Program-made: the position numbers and the translations under genes
Origin: Verpa conica
Lineage: Eukaryota > Ascomycota > Pezizomycetes > Pezizales > Morchellaceae
DNA length: 64,000 nt
Reading direction: 5' to 3'
Assembly (NCBI GenBank): GCA_033030425.1
Contig: JAUFSD010000017.1
Span: forward strand, 682,001 to 746,000
Notes under the pieces: model-generated
The model's input: only the letters and a program-made list of their open reading frames with translations
Told to the model about the DNA's origin: nothing
Databases searched by the model: none
Part shown: positions 37,252 through 51,110 of the stretch, in pieces
Layout: every line of letters begins with the position of its first letter
How positions within the stretch are numbered: position 1 is the first letter of the stretch

Positions 37252-38624
37252 GATGGGGAAACGTCTAGATGCGAAAATACCATATTCTAGGATCTTGGTA
37301 GACATTCCCTGTCTCCGTTAAATTTAAAACTTGTAGGGAAGTTCCTTGGCGGGTGATCGTGATATCTAGCGGAAGCGAGCGGGAGGTGTGATGTCATTGT
37401 TTATGTTCTCTCAGTTTATTTATTCAACTTCTTCAAAGTAGTCTATCGTAATATAAAAAGGAAAATCCGAGTAAAGTACTAATTGCGTTTGAGATAGAGA
37501 GAAAAAGAAAAAAACTAAACTCTGGAAACCACCTTTTGTTATGTTGAAAGGCTCCTCTTTATCGTCGCCAAAAGTTTTATCAAAAATCGAAAGAAAGAAT
37601 GCTCAGTCCTCAAATTAAAAAAGAGAAGCCAATTCAACACAACTAACAAACAAGAACATATCAAGCCAAGGCTAAAAGTAATAAAAGGTAATGCAAGGAA
37701 ATTCGTAAACCGTCGTCACGTCGTAACGGCGTAGACATCGTAACATCGTAACTCATAGACATCGTAATCAAAAATCCAAGCAAAACAGAAGAAGCAATAA
37801 AAACAAAACAATAGGTAGAAGATAAGCAAAGCCCCAAGAAAAAAATATGCCCTGAACGAATTTAATTACAGAGAAAGAACCGAGAAATCAAAACTCGAAG
37901 AGGCCGCCAAAGTGCTACCTGGGAACCAGCCACAGGTATAGCTAAATACTGGAGAATATAAAGTGTAAAGAAGAGATAAAACCAAAACGTAGAAGCAAAC
38001 GCAAACACGAACACGAACGCAAAAATCAAAACCAAAAGCAAGAAAAGCAAGAATACAGAAATCAGAAAAATAACAACGCACGCAAAACTTAAGGTTACGA
38101 AGAAAAACGCTGAACCAAAAACGCAAAAACAAAAAGCAGGAAGATCAAAACCAATTTCCAGTGCTATGCCGCCGCCGACCAAGTCCAAATTGCTGAATAG
38201 TACCGCTCATCAAGGCCACCCAATTCGTCAACATCATAAATACCTCGCATCGTCCAACTCGTCGATCGCAGTCGTCCATTCCAGTCGTATCAATAATAGA
38301 ACATCACACCACTTTTAGATAACCAAAACACCCGCCACAGCCAGTCAAGATTGAACCATCCACCGAGTTATCTATATCTAGACAACCAGGAGGATTAAGC
38401 TCTTCCCTTGACAAAGTAAACAAAAGAAATGTGGGTGAAGACCCAAGTCATCATCGCCAATCCATTAGAGTTCAGATAGATCATAATGATTGAAGCGGAG
38501 GGTTTGTTCCGTTCATCAACGGAAAAGGAGTATAAAGACATAAGGAAATAGTTGCGTATAGCAAAGTCCGTTTAGGGTGTCCGGTATCTCCAAGAAAAAC
38601 AAGAGAAAAGTTGTCAATAACAAT
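37252..38624. other. A-rich convergent intergenic region
   Basis: The region lies between the 3' ends of the Sel1-repeat gene and the bZIP gene. Bases 37,440-38,160 are strikingly rich in AAAAC/AACGA-type runs, including a short series of CATCGTAA repeats near 37,735. This makes artificial Phe/Val/Leu-rich frames on the minus strand. It probably contains both 3' UTRs. No gene is supported. Confidence 0.5.
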
Positions 38625-40669
38625 TTATACAGCGCTGTCGCCGTATCCGCCGCCTTCGCCCGAAGTCTTCACTTTTGTATCGGACTGTGCCCGTGCTCGT
38701 GCAGCAAAGGCAGCAAAGCGTCGTACTACCTCAGCATCAACCTTATCCCAGAGAAGTGATCGTGTGTAGACTTCAGCAGCAGAACCCTTGTTATTCCGCA
38801 TGGAAGCCAAGCCCTCTTCAAGGTGTCGTCGGCCACGTTGAGAAATTGGTTCGGGATCACGGAGGAAGTTGTTCGAAGTTACGTCGTTGTACTCAGCAGG
38901 AGTCAGTTGCATGAACTGTTCGTGCTGTTGCTCAGTAGTCGGTTTGCCATCGAGTTGTGCGTTCAACATTGCCAGTGAAGAGTCAAGTCCAACCATATTT
39001 GGTACAGCAGACTTAGCAACTACCCAGTCAGAAGTGGAAGACCCGTCGGCAATCTCAACAGGATTGGCTTGCATAGTGGTCACACCGGCATCTTGGAAGA
39101 TGTTGCTCAAGACATTGGCAGATGCAGCCTGGAGCTGCTTAGGTAGAGGAGGAAGAGAGTGGACTGAAGACTTTGAAGAGGCAACGAATGCACCGCAAAG
39201 AAGGAGCTAGAGCATATGGTATTAGTACAAAGTTGTATAAAGATAAGTGAAAGAGGCATACAATGAGTAAAAGACCAGGAGCAGCAGCTGGTTTGTCGGA
39301 CTCGCTGAGTGACTGAATCTTCTCGGCCTTGATGGAAACCTCAGAGTTCGACATCTGCATGGGGTCATTCCAATAGTCGCCATTGAGGTCAAAGTCAGTA
39401 TCCAAGTTGAAGTCATCGCTGAAGCCAGATGAGCTAGCACCGTGTGCCATGGGAGTGCGCTCAAGAGTATCTTGCATCTTCTGAAGCTGTTCTGAGAGGT
39501 AGGTGTTCTTCTTTCGAAGTTCGCCGGTCTCAATAGTATGGTTGCGGACCATATCCTCCTTCTCCATCTGCAGGGTCTCGGCCTTGTGGGCAAGGAAGTC
39601 GCGCTCGCGAGCGAGAGCCTCAAACCTCTGGTGAAGGGCCTCCTCTTGCATTGTCATCGCCTGAAGCTTATCCTCAAGCTCTTGAATGACGGCGCTGTGG
39701 ATCTTCTTCTCCTCTTCAAGACGCTCAGTATGTTGCTTCTTACGCTGGCGAGAATCGAGACTAAGGCATTGGTTAGTAAATAACTACAGATATACAAAGC
39801 AATTTAGATTGTACTCACGCTGCCTGTCGGTTTCGTAGTAGTCGCTTCTGTTGCTTCAACTCTTTAATCTCGTTGTCGTCGTTTGATCGAGCAATCAACT
39901 GGTCAATGTTCATTAAAGTCCGCTCAGCAGGGATATCGAAACGAGCGTTCTTCTTTCGGATTCCATCTCGTCGCAGAACATGTAGAGGAGAATGTGCTCT
40001 TGGGCTAGGGCTTTGTGGTCGCATCCTCTTCTGCATTGGCTGTCCCTCGTGCTCAGCACCAGTAGCCTGCCAATCCTTCTGCGCTGGTGTCGACGGCATA
40101 GAGCTGTTCAAGCTTGACTGGAACACAGTAGCATGAGGAGTGATGTGAATGTTGTTATCAAAAGCACCTGCGGGGCTTGCAGAAATCGCAGGCGCGAGAT
40201 ACGCAGAGCCATCTTCGTAGGTAGAGTGGGGGAACGCATTGTTGTCGTATGATGCTGGAGCAGGTGTGCACGAGCCTGAAGCACCATGATTCGATGACCA
40301 TGAACCATTTTGTTGAGCGTATGAAGGCTGGGCCTGCTCAAGCTTGATAAATGGATTGTTGGTACCGTTGCTATGCTCGAAAGTAGCTGCTGGGACAGCA
40401 GCATCATCGGCCGGACCAGCCATACCCATATCATGATCAAAATCCCAGTCATTTGATGGAGAGAAGATGGCCGACGACGACTCCAGTAAGGAAGGGCGTC
40501 GTCGGTCGATGGGAGACATATCGAGAGCAGAATCTAGAAGGTTGTTGTCGAGGATGTTATCATCAAGTATTGAAGACTCATCATCGTCCAGCCATGTCCG
40601 CCGTGTATCGACAGAGAGACTGTGTTGAAGGTACTGTTCCATTTGGAACGGAAGATATCCTGTAGCCAT
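38625..40669 (-). CDS. bZIP transcription factor with a predicted transmembrane segment, 643 aa
   Basis: Exons on minus: 39819-40669, 39262-39760 and 38625-39206, with introns of 58 (GTGAGT...CTTAG) and 55 nt (GTATGC...CTCTAG), all in frame. Residues 1-260 are acidic and Ser/Pro-rich, a likely activation domain. The basic region near 270-300 reads KELKQQKRLLRNRQAA then LDSRQRKKQHTERLEEEKK. A long leucine-zipper coiled coil follows to about 370. At about 442-461 comes an uncharged run, AAAPGLLLILLLCGAFVASS, created by joining exons 2 and 3, then about 180 further residues. Order (activator, bZIP, TM, lumenal tail) resembles animal CREB3/ATF6 factors, which are ER-bound and released by cleavage. 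The tail contains RRHL and RSLL motifs. Fungal orthologue name unknown to me. Regulation by proteolysis is inference. Confidence 0.9.
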
Positions 40670-43600
40670 TTTTGGTGTGTGCTATGATGGAGGGGGTATC
40701 GTGAAGTAAGTGAGAATGGGGAAAGCAAAATAATATCAATGAGTTCTGCAAAATGAAGATGAAGTTCAGTTCGTCGTGACGATGGTCTGTATACAGACAA
40801 ATGGGTCGTCTCTTAAAACGGCGGATACACGTTTGGGTCTGGGGAGAGAAAGTGGAACGGAGAGGAGGGGGAAACGGGAGAGGAAATATGGAAATCAGAA
40901 GCCCGAGCTCGTCCCTTCGATATATAGCGGGTGGGCATGATCCCTGGCTTGTACTGTAGCCTGACCCCCCCTCCTAGACCCGCACGCACTTCCCTCCAAT
41001 CCAGTATGGACCATGTCTGGGAAGCACTGGGGGGGGAGCGTGCTTCCTGTTGCTGCTGCTGGGGACGATGGTCCTTTCTGTTCCCAACCTGCAGCCTCCT
41101 GTCTGATTCGTTGTCAACTTGCACCCATCCCCCCTCCCTTCCCTCCGTCCACTAAAGATCCTGGCCACTAGAAGCATCTGTCCTGCACTTCTATTCGATA
41201 GAGCCAGCTGCTGCCACCGGAAGGGAGGAGACATGCGGTCAGGACCTCTCAGGAATAATCAAAAACTGGTGGGTATTAGAATAGAAAAAAGCCCCTCTTC
41301 TTCCCTTCGCGCCCTCCACTAAAAACTAAAACCCACCCCTCCTTTTCCCCCATGTAAATGTGCTTTTTCTGAATGGGCCCTCAGTGAGTCCCATCGTGAG
41401 GCTGGCTGGTTGAGAAAGAGAGCATTCACTCGAAGGAAGATCTATTCACGAGGTGTGTCTCAACCGAGCAGGCTGTCTTGACCATTCGCAGCCTCTTCTC
41501 GACGCAGCGAATCGATGTTTTTTCGCCCCCGTTGTCGGTGCCGTAAGCCTGTCATAGTCTGTATGTCGGCCCTCACGGCGCACCGTGACCATTTGTCAAT
41601 CCTCTGGTCGTTCTCGAGCGAAACTTTTCGCTGCCCTCGTGAATTCCCGGATTCTCAGTATTCCTTCCATCGGGGTATCCGGCTAGGAATCTGCGCTGAT
41701 CCTTATCCCTCCCCATTATCAATGAGGCTATTCTCTTTCCAAAAGTCGTAAAATGCGGCTTTTTATTTATTTATTTCCACTACCAGTATTTTTCCCCATC
41801 GATAATAATTAATAATTATTTCTTTGAATGAAGGGTGCCGATTCGACTGACAGCGCAGCTGTAGTATAGAGCAAGGTTCTCCATGTCCGCGGCGCACCAT
41901 TTTGCCTTGATTTTTTCTTTTGCTACCGTTTCTGAGCTCTCCACCCAGATTTCTTACGGCCCACCCCCAATTGCGCGCGTCCTACCTGATCTTCTGAAGA
42001 AGAGACCAGACGGTCCGTGGCGTAACCTGTAAGAGAGAAAGACATCACCCAGCCAATTTTGAGCTTGTCCGCGACGGGGAAAAATAAAATAAAATAAGAA
42101 CGGGAAAGACATGAAAGTACAGAATAGTGACCAGAAGTGACAAAATGGAAACTATCACAAAAAAAGACTATCACCAATTGTTGCAACCTGCCGCGGAACC
42201 TCGCCGAAGGAATAACCCTTCTTACAATACCGGTAGCTGAATACGGTACCCCAGCTCATAAACAAAGCCAAACATGGACTGTTACATGCCCTATAGTTAG
42301 AGTAAACGAAGGGAAACGGCGGGTACTGGTACGTGAAAGTAGCGAATAGCTGAGCGTTTCTACCAGAAACGGGTAGAAAGGAAAGCAGAACAAAAAAATA
42401 AACGAACTCGAAAAAAGACCCAGCCCAATAAGCGAAAATCGATCCACGCGCGCGTGAGCAGATCTCAAGGGAGCTAGGTAACTAAGGATAGCATAAAACA
42501 CCAACCTTTCCTCTCTGTGATCCGAATGGACGCGCTCGTCTGGGGATGATCCAGAAAGGTCGCCTCGCTCTCGCGTCTCGTATTTGCTTTTTCTTCTTCT
42601 TTCCCTTGGCCATTCGCGCAGTAGACCATCATCGTGGATGACGGCGGCGGAGCATAGGAGGGAAAAAAAAGCCATCAAGGTCGCAAACCATCACGGCTTC
42701 GAGCTGCTCCAAACAGCCTACCCGTCCGCCCTTGCGCACCGCCCCAAGCAACGATTATCACGCAAGTCTCCCAGGCAGGATACCTTCCGAGGTCCCCTGT
42801 TGCCGACCGAGAAAGAACCCACTAACCAGGACCACAAGCGATTGGTCCGAAGCCTCCAGCTATCCGTCAATCCCGTATCAGCAAACCCCCGTCCTTTCCG
42901 CCCCACGCCTGATCACGGTTATGGAATCCTCCTCTTTTTACGCCTTTCCCCTCTTTGACCTCAAATCATGCAAGCATTGGCTAGAGCTTCCGTAAAGGTG
43001 ATAGGGTGGGTCCCAGGATAAACAGCGCAAAGCCCCCTTCCTGGGTCTTAGAGTTCGTCCCCCACGGGCCTTCCGGACGTGATTTTCATGACGCGTCTGC
43101 CGCTGCCCAATCCGGGCTTTTTGGCGATGTCACGCCGCCTGTCACCTTGAAGCTTTCCCATTTCTTTTTCCCTTTGGTGAAAAAGAGCCGAAATATTTCC
43201 TTTTTCAGATTGCCCGGTTTCCTGTTTTTCGACCCTTCTTTGCTTCTTCTGGGTTCAGGTGTTGATGTCTCGAGATCGGTATAGTTGAAGTGCCGAAAAG
43301 TATAGGAAAGAGAAGAGAAAATTTTTTTCCCCACTGCTCTTGCGGCAGGATTTCGCGTCCGCAGGCTGCGCGTTCAGGCATGTACTGCATGTAGCTGTAC
43401 ATGTATGTATCAGATGTACGTAGTAAAGAGCACCGGTGGGCCTTCACCCCACACATGATTTGCTACTATTAAATTAAGACAACCTAAAGTGTACTTTGGG
43501 AATGTACTTGCCATGCCCTAAAGTTAGAGCACCTCTCCATCGCCCGATGTAGGCAGCTAAAATAAAATCTCCGGCGATATCTAGAGGAAAGGCATGTATC

Positions 43601-46600
43601 GGGACCAATGCTTTGCTCTATCGGAAGATAACTATGTAGGTAATGATCGCGGGCTGTCGCAAGACTAGACCATGATATACTTTACGCCCCCCCAATGTAC
43701 CTGATACTTGGGGTACATGGGCTAACCTCACCCTCGGACCGGTCTTACTCCGAGACAGGTTAAACTTATCGGCCGGTCTTTATCGTGAGCAGTCGACTGG
43801 TCCCCGCTGCCGCTGCCGCCCCACTGCTATTTCCTATCTGTCTACAGTTTCCTCCGCGACGACTGGTACAATTATGGTCCAAATCGGTAGTACATATATG
43901 TACTCAGCTTGTACATCGGTAGCTCCAGCCCAATCAACCTAGTCGCCATGGCTCGAGGAAAAACCCTCAGCCCGAGAAGGAATGAAACTTGGCAAGAAAC
44001 ATCCTTCCATTTTGCGGCTGTACTGCGAACAGCCCGAGGTCGGGGGTAAGAAACAAAGGAGCTGAGGGCAAACGCATGCTGACGAATAATCATATCCGCC
44101 ATCCCACCCCGCCTCCTCTTTCCCCGCCCTTTTTCCCTTTCCTTTTAGATTTGCCTCGTTTGCCGAACCCGGGCGGAACGGAAGGTCCCAAACTTCTCGA
44201 TAAACTTTCCCCAAGCGCGTTTTGTTGGTGATACAGCATTCAAAGGTGGTATGTGTGTCTCAAGAGGAGTTCGGCGGCTCTCATGTCACAGAGAGTCCAT
44301 CATTGACGTAGCTTCCTCTAGCGGGGTTCAAGCCCTGTAGTACAGGTTAAAATTCAGGGTTTATCGAAGCACAAGAGCATCCATAAGTTTAGGTATACAC
44401 AAACGTTGTGTTTTTGCTTTTTACTACATCACCAAGAATTGCGATTAGGGCTTTGCCATAGTACAATGACGCTTCTACAACCTGAGATTACCTATACCGT
44501 AGCGTAGTTACGAGTCGAAAGTCCAATAGCTCTATCCATCAATCCCTTAACCGGCGTTTCTCTAGTAGTTGGTTCATGCCCAGTATTAGAAAGTAACCCC
44601 GCTAAGAAGAGAGCCCGAATTAAATAATAGAAAATACTTCTTTACTTCCCACTGGCTCATGCAACTAGCACCCAAGATAGTACCACCAATACAAGAGCGA
44701 AAAGGTTCCGGCGAGTTTTTCGATCTCCGTCAATCTCACAGATCTGCTAATCGAATGTCAAAATTATCAGCAAATGAAACACAGCGAAGACCCGGTTGAA
44801 GTCCGTCCAGAATCTGGTGCACGATGTCAACTTTTTTTTAAGTGGCTTGTGAAAGAGGCTAAAATACATACTCACATTACGAATGTGTAATCCTCCGGGC
44901 ACGATATCCTTCCTCTTCCATCTCGCATAATGTTTCATCCGAACCTTCCCTTGCGATCTTTCGATCTTTTAATGCAGGTAATATGCGCAAGGACAGTTCC
45001 GGATTGTGACATCTGCGATGAAAAGATTTTCCATACTGCGTTGGAGATCATTAAACATGTGCATTTTAGCACCATCGGCCCTATCATTTCTTACCATTGT
45101 CAACGTTCGAGCGCCTAAGACTCCAGTAAAACACTCACCTACAGCCTGCGGAAATAGCGGGCCGGGAGAATAGGAATCATCTAAAGTGATACCTTAATAA
45201 CCTTCGCGAACGTTGATAGGTCCCTTTTAAGCAAACCCCGCGGTAGCAGATGAGGCAGAAAACATAAACAGTCATCGCCATCTAGACATGTGATTTTGCT
45301 ACCCGTTTGTGTCTTTGGATCTTACTCATTTAGGGGGAGAATATTATTTTAAAACTAATTGTTTCCCCAGTCTATGACCGGAGATCTAGCCACTAAAAGG
45401 TTATTAATGTGGTTGTTCTGTCACATGAGAAGGCGTAAAATTGCGATTTGGGGGGGATTCTTGACTCCATCTCGTCCCTGATTATTACTCTCCCCCGGAA
45501 GCATCTCCCCCGTGCTTTTGACACAAACTTCATTGCTACTATGATCGATGCGATGCTGTCTCTGCGCGCAGTCAAACGGCCCTTGCAGCTGCAGCTGCGG
45601 ATTGATACTTATGTGCCTGTAGTGTGTTTGCTCTATTCTGCTTCCCGTTTTTTTAGGTGTTTGACGTTGGGATGTGGTGGTGATGTGTTCAGGGATACTG
45701 ATGGTGTAGGGAGGCTAATTGAGGTCGCGGTTGAATTAAGCATGTGGTCCTTTGTCTGTGCGTCCCGGCTTCTCGAAGCCTTTGTCGGGACTGGCTCTGG
45801 TGGCACACTTGGCAACCCTTAAAGACGACAAAGGACACCGTAAGGCTGATCGGTAGTTAGGCATCAAGAAATCTAAGGCCTCATTTTCCAGTAACCCTTG
45901 CTACAGCTCCAATCTCCCCAAAAGTTAGAGATTCCTATTTCTATACTGGATGTATGCGATGTCATGCCTGGCGTGATGCTATACATAAATCCATCCCCTT
46001 CACTCGCTCATCGGCTTAGCAGTCAGGTACCCGTTATCAGTACTAATTTTCCGACAACCCCCGAATTGGTATCATTTCAGTTATCGGACATGGCGGCGGC
46101 GGCGGATATCCTGATAATTAGAGCCGGGCGGGTCTTTAATTCTTCCTTCACCGCAGGCAGCACCAATAGCATTGACGAATCGAAACATGCTCGGTTCGTC
46201 TCCACAACCAGCACCTAGACATAAACGAAACAAGTTCATATACAGTGGAACCGGACTGTGGACCCGGGTATTTACCCGTCGATCAGTTCTACGAACCACT
46301 CTTCGCCCAAGTCTGGTGGTGCAACCACCTTGCATAAATCCTCAAATGCATAAGATAAGAAGATACGGCACCTTGATATCTATAAAGCCGCAGACCTTCC
46401 CTCTAACAGGTTTGGAAATTTACCCGGCTGGATTCAAGATCTCTAAACGTTCCTCTTCGCAGCAAATATACATGTGGTGTTACTCATACGTCCTTTCAAG
46501 GTCAAGAACGCAGGTATCTACTCGGGGGCAAGCATAAGGAACCTGAAAATGCAAGTCTTAAGGACCTGCAATTGACCAACCAAGTAATATATGCACCTGG

Positions 46601-47971
46601 CTAGGGCAAATCAGAAGCCTTTACCAGTAAAAACATACTTTTAAGTTCTTTTTCCCTCGAATATGTAGGTCTGTATCACAATGTAGCATCATTGAGCCAG
46701 GTCACAAATCTCACATTTGATCGGTAAAGTCGGATGTTCACTTCTTTTGGTTTTTGTGTGTGCCCGTAGGCTCTCATTGGGGGAAGATCAAGCTTTCGGG
46801 AAAAGCGCTCAAAAATTCGGAGATCAGAGATGGCCAGATCCTCCGATGCGAAATCCTTTAATGTAAGTCTTAGTATGCGGCTAGGTCGCGGCCCCCAAGA
46901 CAAACTCCTCGGAGCTCACACCGCTCAAGAAAGTTTTCTTTTCTCTTGGTCACACATCGTGAATTAGTACATACGGTTCTCAACTTCTCGCTTAATGCTT
47001 TGTAACGAGTATGAGTAAAAATTGTCACTTTGAAATTCGGGGGACCCGTCACATTGGTTATTCGATTCCCGGAGCTCCTGGGGCCAAAAATTATTATAAT
47101 GTTGGTTGGCTACAGTTCCGAACCTGACAAAATTTTGGGGATGGTCTCACGTGGATCACAAAATCTCACATTTCTTTTACTCAACTTTTTTGTTACTTTT
47201 TTTACCCGGGGGAAATGTGCACTCGTGCTTCCCACACCTAAATACGTAAGGGCGGGAGGGGCTGTGTACCTATCGGGCTTAGATTGGAAATTATCAGGCT
47301 TACTTGATTCTATTGCTTGAGGTATTGGCTGGTTCTATCATGTGTTCTATATATCACAGGAAATATCATGGTCTGGCCTCAATGGGCAACGACACAGTCT
47401 ATTTGATAGAATAGAGAAGCTACATATATTGGATCATATGATGCCCTATCGAGAGACCGTCTCTATGAAAATGACGAAACCCACCCCTGTTATCCCTGCA
47501 AATCCTTTGGAATGCATGAAGAAGTGAAGACGATAGGATGAGACATAAAGTCTCTCTCGGGTCTCGGGAGGCGAATTGGGTACGTATGCGCTATCAGCCC
47601 AATTAGTAACTTGCAAGACTACCCCGCATTCTAGAAAACTGAAGGACTTAGCGGTCACATATCACCAAAGGGTCTCCCTTCCGATTCTCGCATATCGTGA
47701 GTTTCCAATCAGCAAAGACCTCCCCAATCTGATGGCGCAGGGGCTCCGCATTGGCCATGCTTCATGCACCTTGGATCGTACATCCCGAGCCTTTAGAGAT
47801 CCGAAGTACCGGTATCGTAACGGCTTTTCTTTTACGCCCGAGTGAGGCGGGCGATCAGGGAGTTGTTTCAAAAACACAAGTATTCCCAGGATATCGGTAT
47901 TCATTCAATCTACAAGCACCGTGACATCCACAGCGTCGAAATAAAAGAAAGAAAGATATATATATATATGA
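40670..47971. other. Long interval without a supported gene
   Basis: The first 2-3 kb upstream of the bZIP ATG has pyrimidine tracts and promoter-like composition. From 43,300 on the sequence alternates between balanced and AT-rich. Several open stretches were examined (42584-42958, 45448-45822, 46172-46537 and 47030-47320 on plus; 44747-44938 and 46081-46335 on minus). None has a recognisable motif or joins into a convincing spliced gene. Short lineage-specific genes cannot be excluded. Confidence 0.4.
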
Positions 47972-50900
47972 TCAACTCCCTTTCGCCCAATACCTCCCGC
48001 CACAATATACGCAGACGTCTAATCCTGCCAAAATCGTTCTAGCCAAAGTCCTCTCACCAAACTCGAGCCGCACGCCTCTAGTCCCCATTTCCATTTCATC
48101 ATCTTCAAGCACCGCATCACCAAGCACGGTCCTCGAACATATCGTGCATTCTTTCGTGAGTCTTGGTTCCTTGATTGGGAGGAATGTCAACGCGCAGCGC
48201 GAAAAGCGGTGACCATGCGTGCACACTACGAATCGTAAGTCCGACCAGACCATTCCCTCTCCGCAAAGCGTGCATTTTTCAAACTTGCTGGTGAATCCCA
48301 TGTCCTTTGCCCGAATCGCTACCAAGCCCGAACCGTCATCGTCTCCGCGCTCGATGACGTCCAAGTCTGCAATGCGCCTTTCGACAATTTGAAGTTCGGT
48401 AGTGACATCTGAGCTAGCTCTTCCGGCATCTCCTGCGTCGCCGATGGGGGTTTCATCGACACTGAAAAGCCAGCTAAGAACATCTCGGGCAGCTTCAAGC
48501 ACAGGACGAAAATTGTATAACCCGAGAATGCCGATACATGCAACTGAGTATAGCATGCGCTTGCTCAGCATCGATTCGGCAGCAATCTTCCCCCGAGGTG
48601 CCCGGAGAATACTATTAATGACATGCGCGATTATTTCTACATTCTTCCATGGGGCATCAGCATGTAGGGCGGTATTGCCACTCCCAGGGATAATATCGAG
48701 GCAGATCCTATACCGAAGTGCATTCAATGAAGACGGGAGGAGGATATTGGCAGACAAGCAATTCTCAACAGCTTCTGATGATACAGAAACACACTCTAAG
48801 CCCCAACCCGTTCTTTGGAAGCGGGTTGTATCCAAAGACTTCTGGATATTATCTAAAACCTCTTCCCGTCTTTCATCGAGGGTTTCTACCTCCAGGAGAA
48901 GAGCCTCACTTGCCCGGGTTATAGGATTCGGCACTTTGCTTGGGTCTAACTGTGTTCCAGCTACAAACCCCCTTGCCCTCCATATCCCGTCACTACCCTC
49001 GTGGGTGCCAAATACAATCCTAGTGGACTCTTTGGCTGCTGTGATATACTCTAAGCTATCATCTGGGTGGAAGCTGCATGCTGCCGCTATCACGCCACCG
49101 AGAGGGCTCGGAGCGATACCATACACCCTACAATTGGCAGTGGAAAGCTCATGCTCGACCATGAAATCTTGCTTCCTCTCTGAGATGGCGTTGGACCAAC
49201 GAGTAGCCATTGCACGAAGCTCTTCTTCTTCCTCTTTGGTATCTGGATAGGAATCCGACATGTGAATATCTGTCTGGCCAATATCCTCGGAAGTATGGCA
49301 GGTGGAGATATCGGTGTGGCCGTCAGGAGCCGTGGAGAGCGGAGAATAAACTACCGTTTGGCTTCGACCATTAACAGTAGCAGCATTAAGGACTACTCCG
49401 GATGAATTGGTGGAGGGGGTGAAACATAGGCCTACAGACATACTTTTGGGTCAGAGCTCCTGCTGCAAAACCTCGGTCAAGGATATTACGTACCAGTAAC
49501 GGGCTCTACAAACCCATTCATAAACTCTCTCGTAGACACAATTTCTCCATCGGCGTTTATCGCAGCGATCCTAACGCATTTAGATACCGCATACGCCAGG
49601 ATCGACAACCCATTGATCTCCTTCACCAGTATCATATCAGTAAAAGATCACTGATACTATCTGATCACTCTGCGGTCTGAGCATACCTCGTCAGCCCACG
49701 CGATTGCGAAAACCGGATGAACATCCGACATAGACTTGCCCACCAAAGTTCCTTTCCCAGCCGAAACAACTATAGAAGGGTTCCCTTCTTCATCCACATC
49801 TAGGCCTATAGAAATCGTGGATATAAAAACCCTTCCACGAAAGGAATAGGCCAAAAAGGCCTCATTCTTCCCCACTTCCTGCGCAGGTCTCCACAGGCTC
49901 CAAGTGAGGTTGTTCATCCACGTCGCTCGTACCCCCGCCCCAAATCCCAATTCTGCATTTCCGACAGCCGGGAAATACCCCACGATTGAGTGGTGGTCAT
50001 GTGTGACCCTGCGTTTCCCCCCACCCAGTTAGTAAAACAATTTTTTTTCGGCATGCCGAAGCAGCCCAGATCTAAGAATAAGTTAAAACCTAAAAAATAG
50101 AATTTCTGAGTTATCATTGGCTGCTGCAAGCAGCGACTCGCCACAACGGCGCGTTGCAAACAAGTGACATGCGGGGGACCACGATATGGCTCGTGTCCTC
50201 GAGCGAAGTCTGAGCGTAGTTTCATCGGAGCTTTCGGACACCCATCCTTCATAGTCAAGTATGTCAGGTGTAAGATCGTGTTTCTGCCCACACCAATTAG
50301 TTTTTGTTATATCGTGTGACGTATAATTGGCTCAAATTATCAGTGTGTGGGAAACTCGCTTCACGTACCAGGTGCCAATCGCTCCACGGGTGATTCTTGG
50401 GCTCGAAAATTTTGATTTGGTGATTCGTTGCGAGGATTGCAAGAATGCACCTTCACCACCAATCATCACCCCTATATTCAGTATTGTCCCTCCAACTAGC
50501 AAAAATTCCGATCCGTGCTCTAAGCTCTTATCCTGCATACTGTAGGCACCAAACTGGACTGACCTGCGATACTTGGACGTTCCTAAAGGCGACCATGCCA
50601 ATTGCTTCGCATACCCGGGCCCCTGCTCGTCACCGATGCTGTAAATCTCCGCTGCGTCTCGAAAATCTCAAACATCAGCATCAAGCCTGGAGCCCCTGAA
50701 CTATCCGATTTCGCACACACCCGAAAAATAGACACACCAAAGGAGTGGAGCGATACCGTCTGCAGGGGGGATCTCATCGTTCATGGCAGCTACCATTAGC
50801 TCCCTCAGGTTTGCCCGAGCATGATGAAACTGCTGTGAGCGTTTTCCACTAGTGTTTCCATTTTTCGGGACCTGCGGGACTCATAGCTTCTGGTTAGCCA

Positions 50901-51110
50901 TGACTCCGCTGCACATTCGTAAAATTTATTTGGCATGCTTTCTGCGAATTATTTTAATTCTGGCCACACCTCTTGGAGGAAAGTCAAATTGAAAGTACGG
51001 ACCAAGATGATTACATCCTCACTGGCCGTCACTGCGAGCTGCCCATCCGGGGACCAGCGTAGGCAGTCGAGAACGTTCGGTAGGAGCCTCAACCTCACGT
51101 CACGCAGCAT
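47972..51110 (-). CDS. TFIIIC 90-kDa-type subunit (beta-propeller plus TFIIIC zinc finger), about 840 aa
   Basis: TFIIIC recruits RNA polymerase III machinery to tRNA genes. Well-supported exons on minus: 51003-51110, 50871 to about 50738, about 50650-50564, 50369-50450, 50090-50283, 49687-50008, 49494-49620 and 47972-49431. The junction between exons 2 and 3 is uncertain. The N-terminus (LRLLPNVLDCLRWSPDGQLA, then EDVIILVPKNG) and repeated blades (AKQLAWSPLG, ILAILATNHQIKIFEPK, TRAISWSP, AAANDNSEILFFR) give a WD-type propeller. The C-terminus has the paired zinc-binding module CTLCGEGMVW, CTHGHRFSRC, CTICSR and CVYCGGRYW. Human GTF3C4 and budding-yeast Tfc8 are relatives. The start at 51110 gives the expected first blade. 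Confidence 0.87.

Noticed and set aside
37862..38188. Strongly hydrophobic minus-strand frames resembling a membrane protein
   Set aside because: They arise from repeated AAAAC/AACGA runs on the plus strand, which read as Phe/Val/Leu on the minus strand. Low-complexity artefact.
45448..45822. 124-codon plus-strand frame with overlapping minus-strand Ser/Pro-rich frame
   Set aside because: Neither strand shows a family motif, clear start context or splice partners.
46081..46370. Possible small Cys-containing spliced protein on minus strand
   Set aside because: The only plausible intron (GTAAAT...GTCTAG) does not keep frame between the two open pieces.
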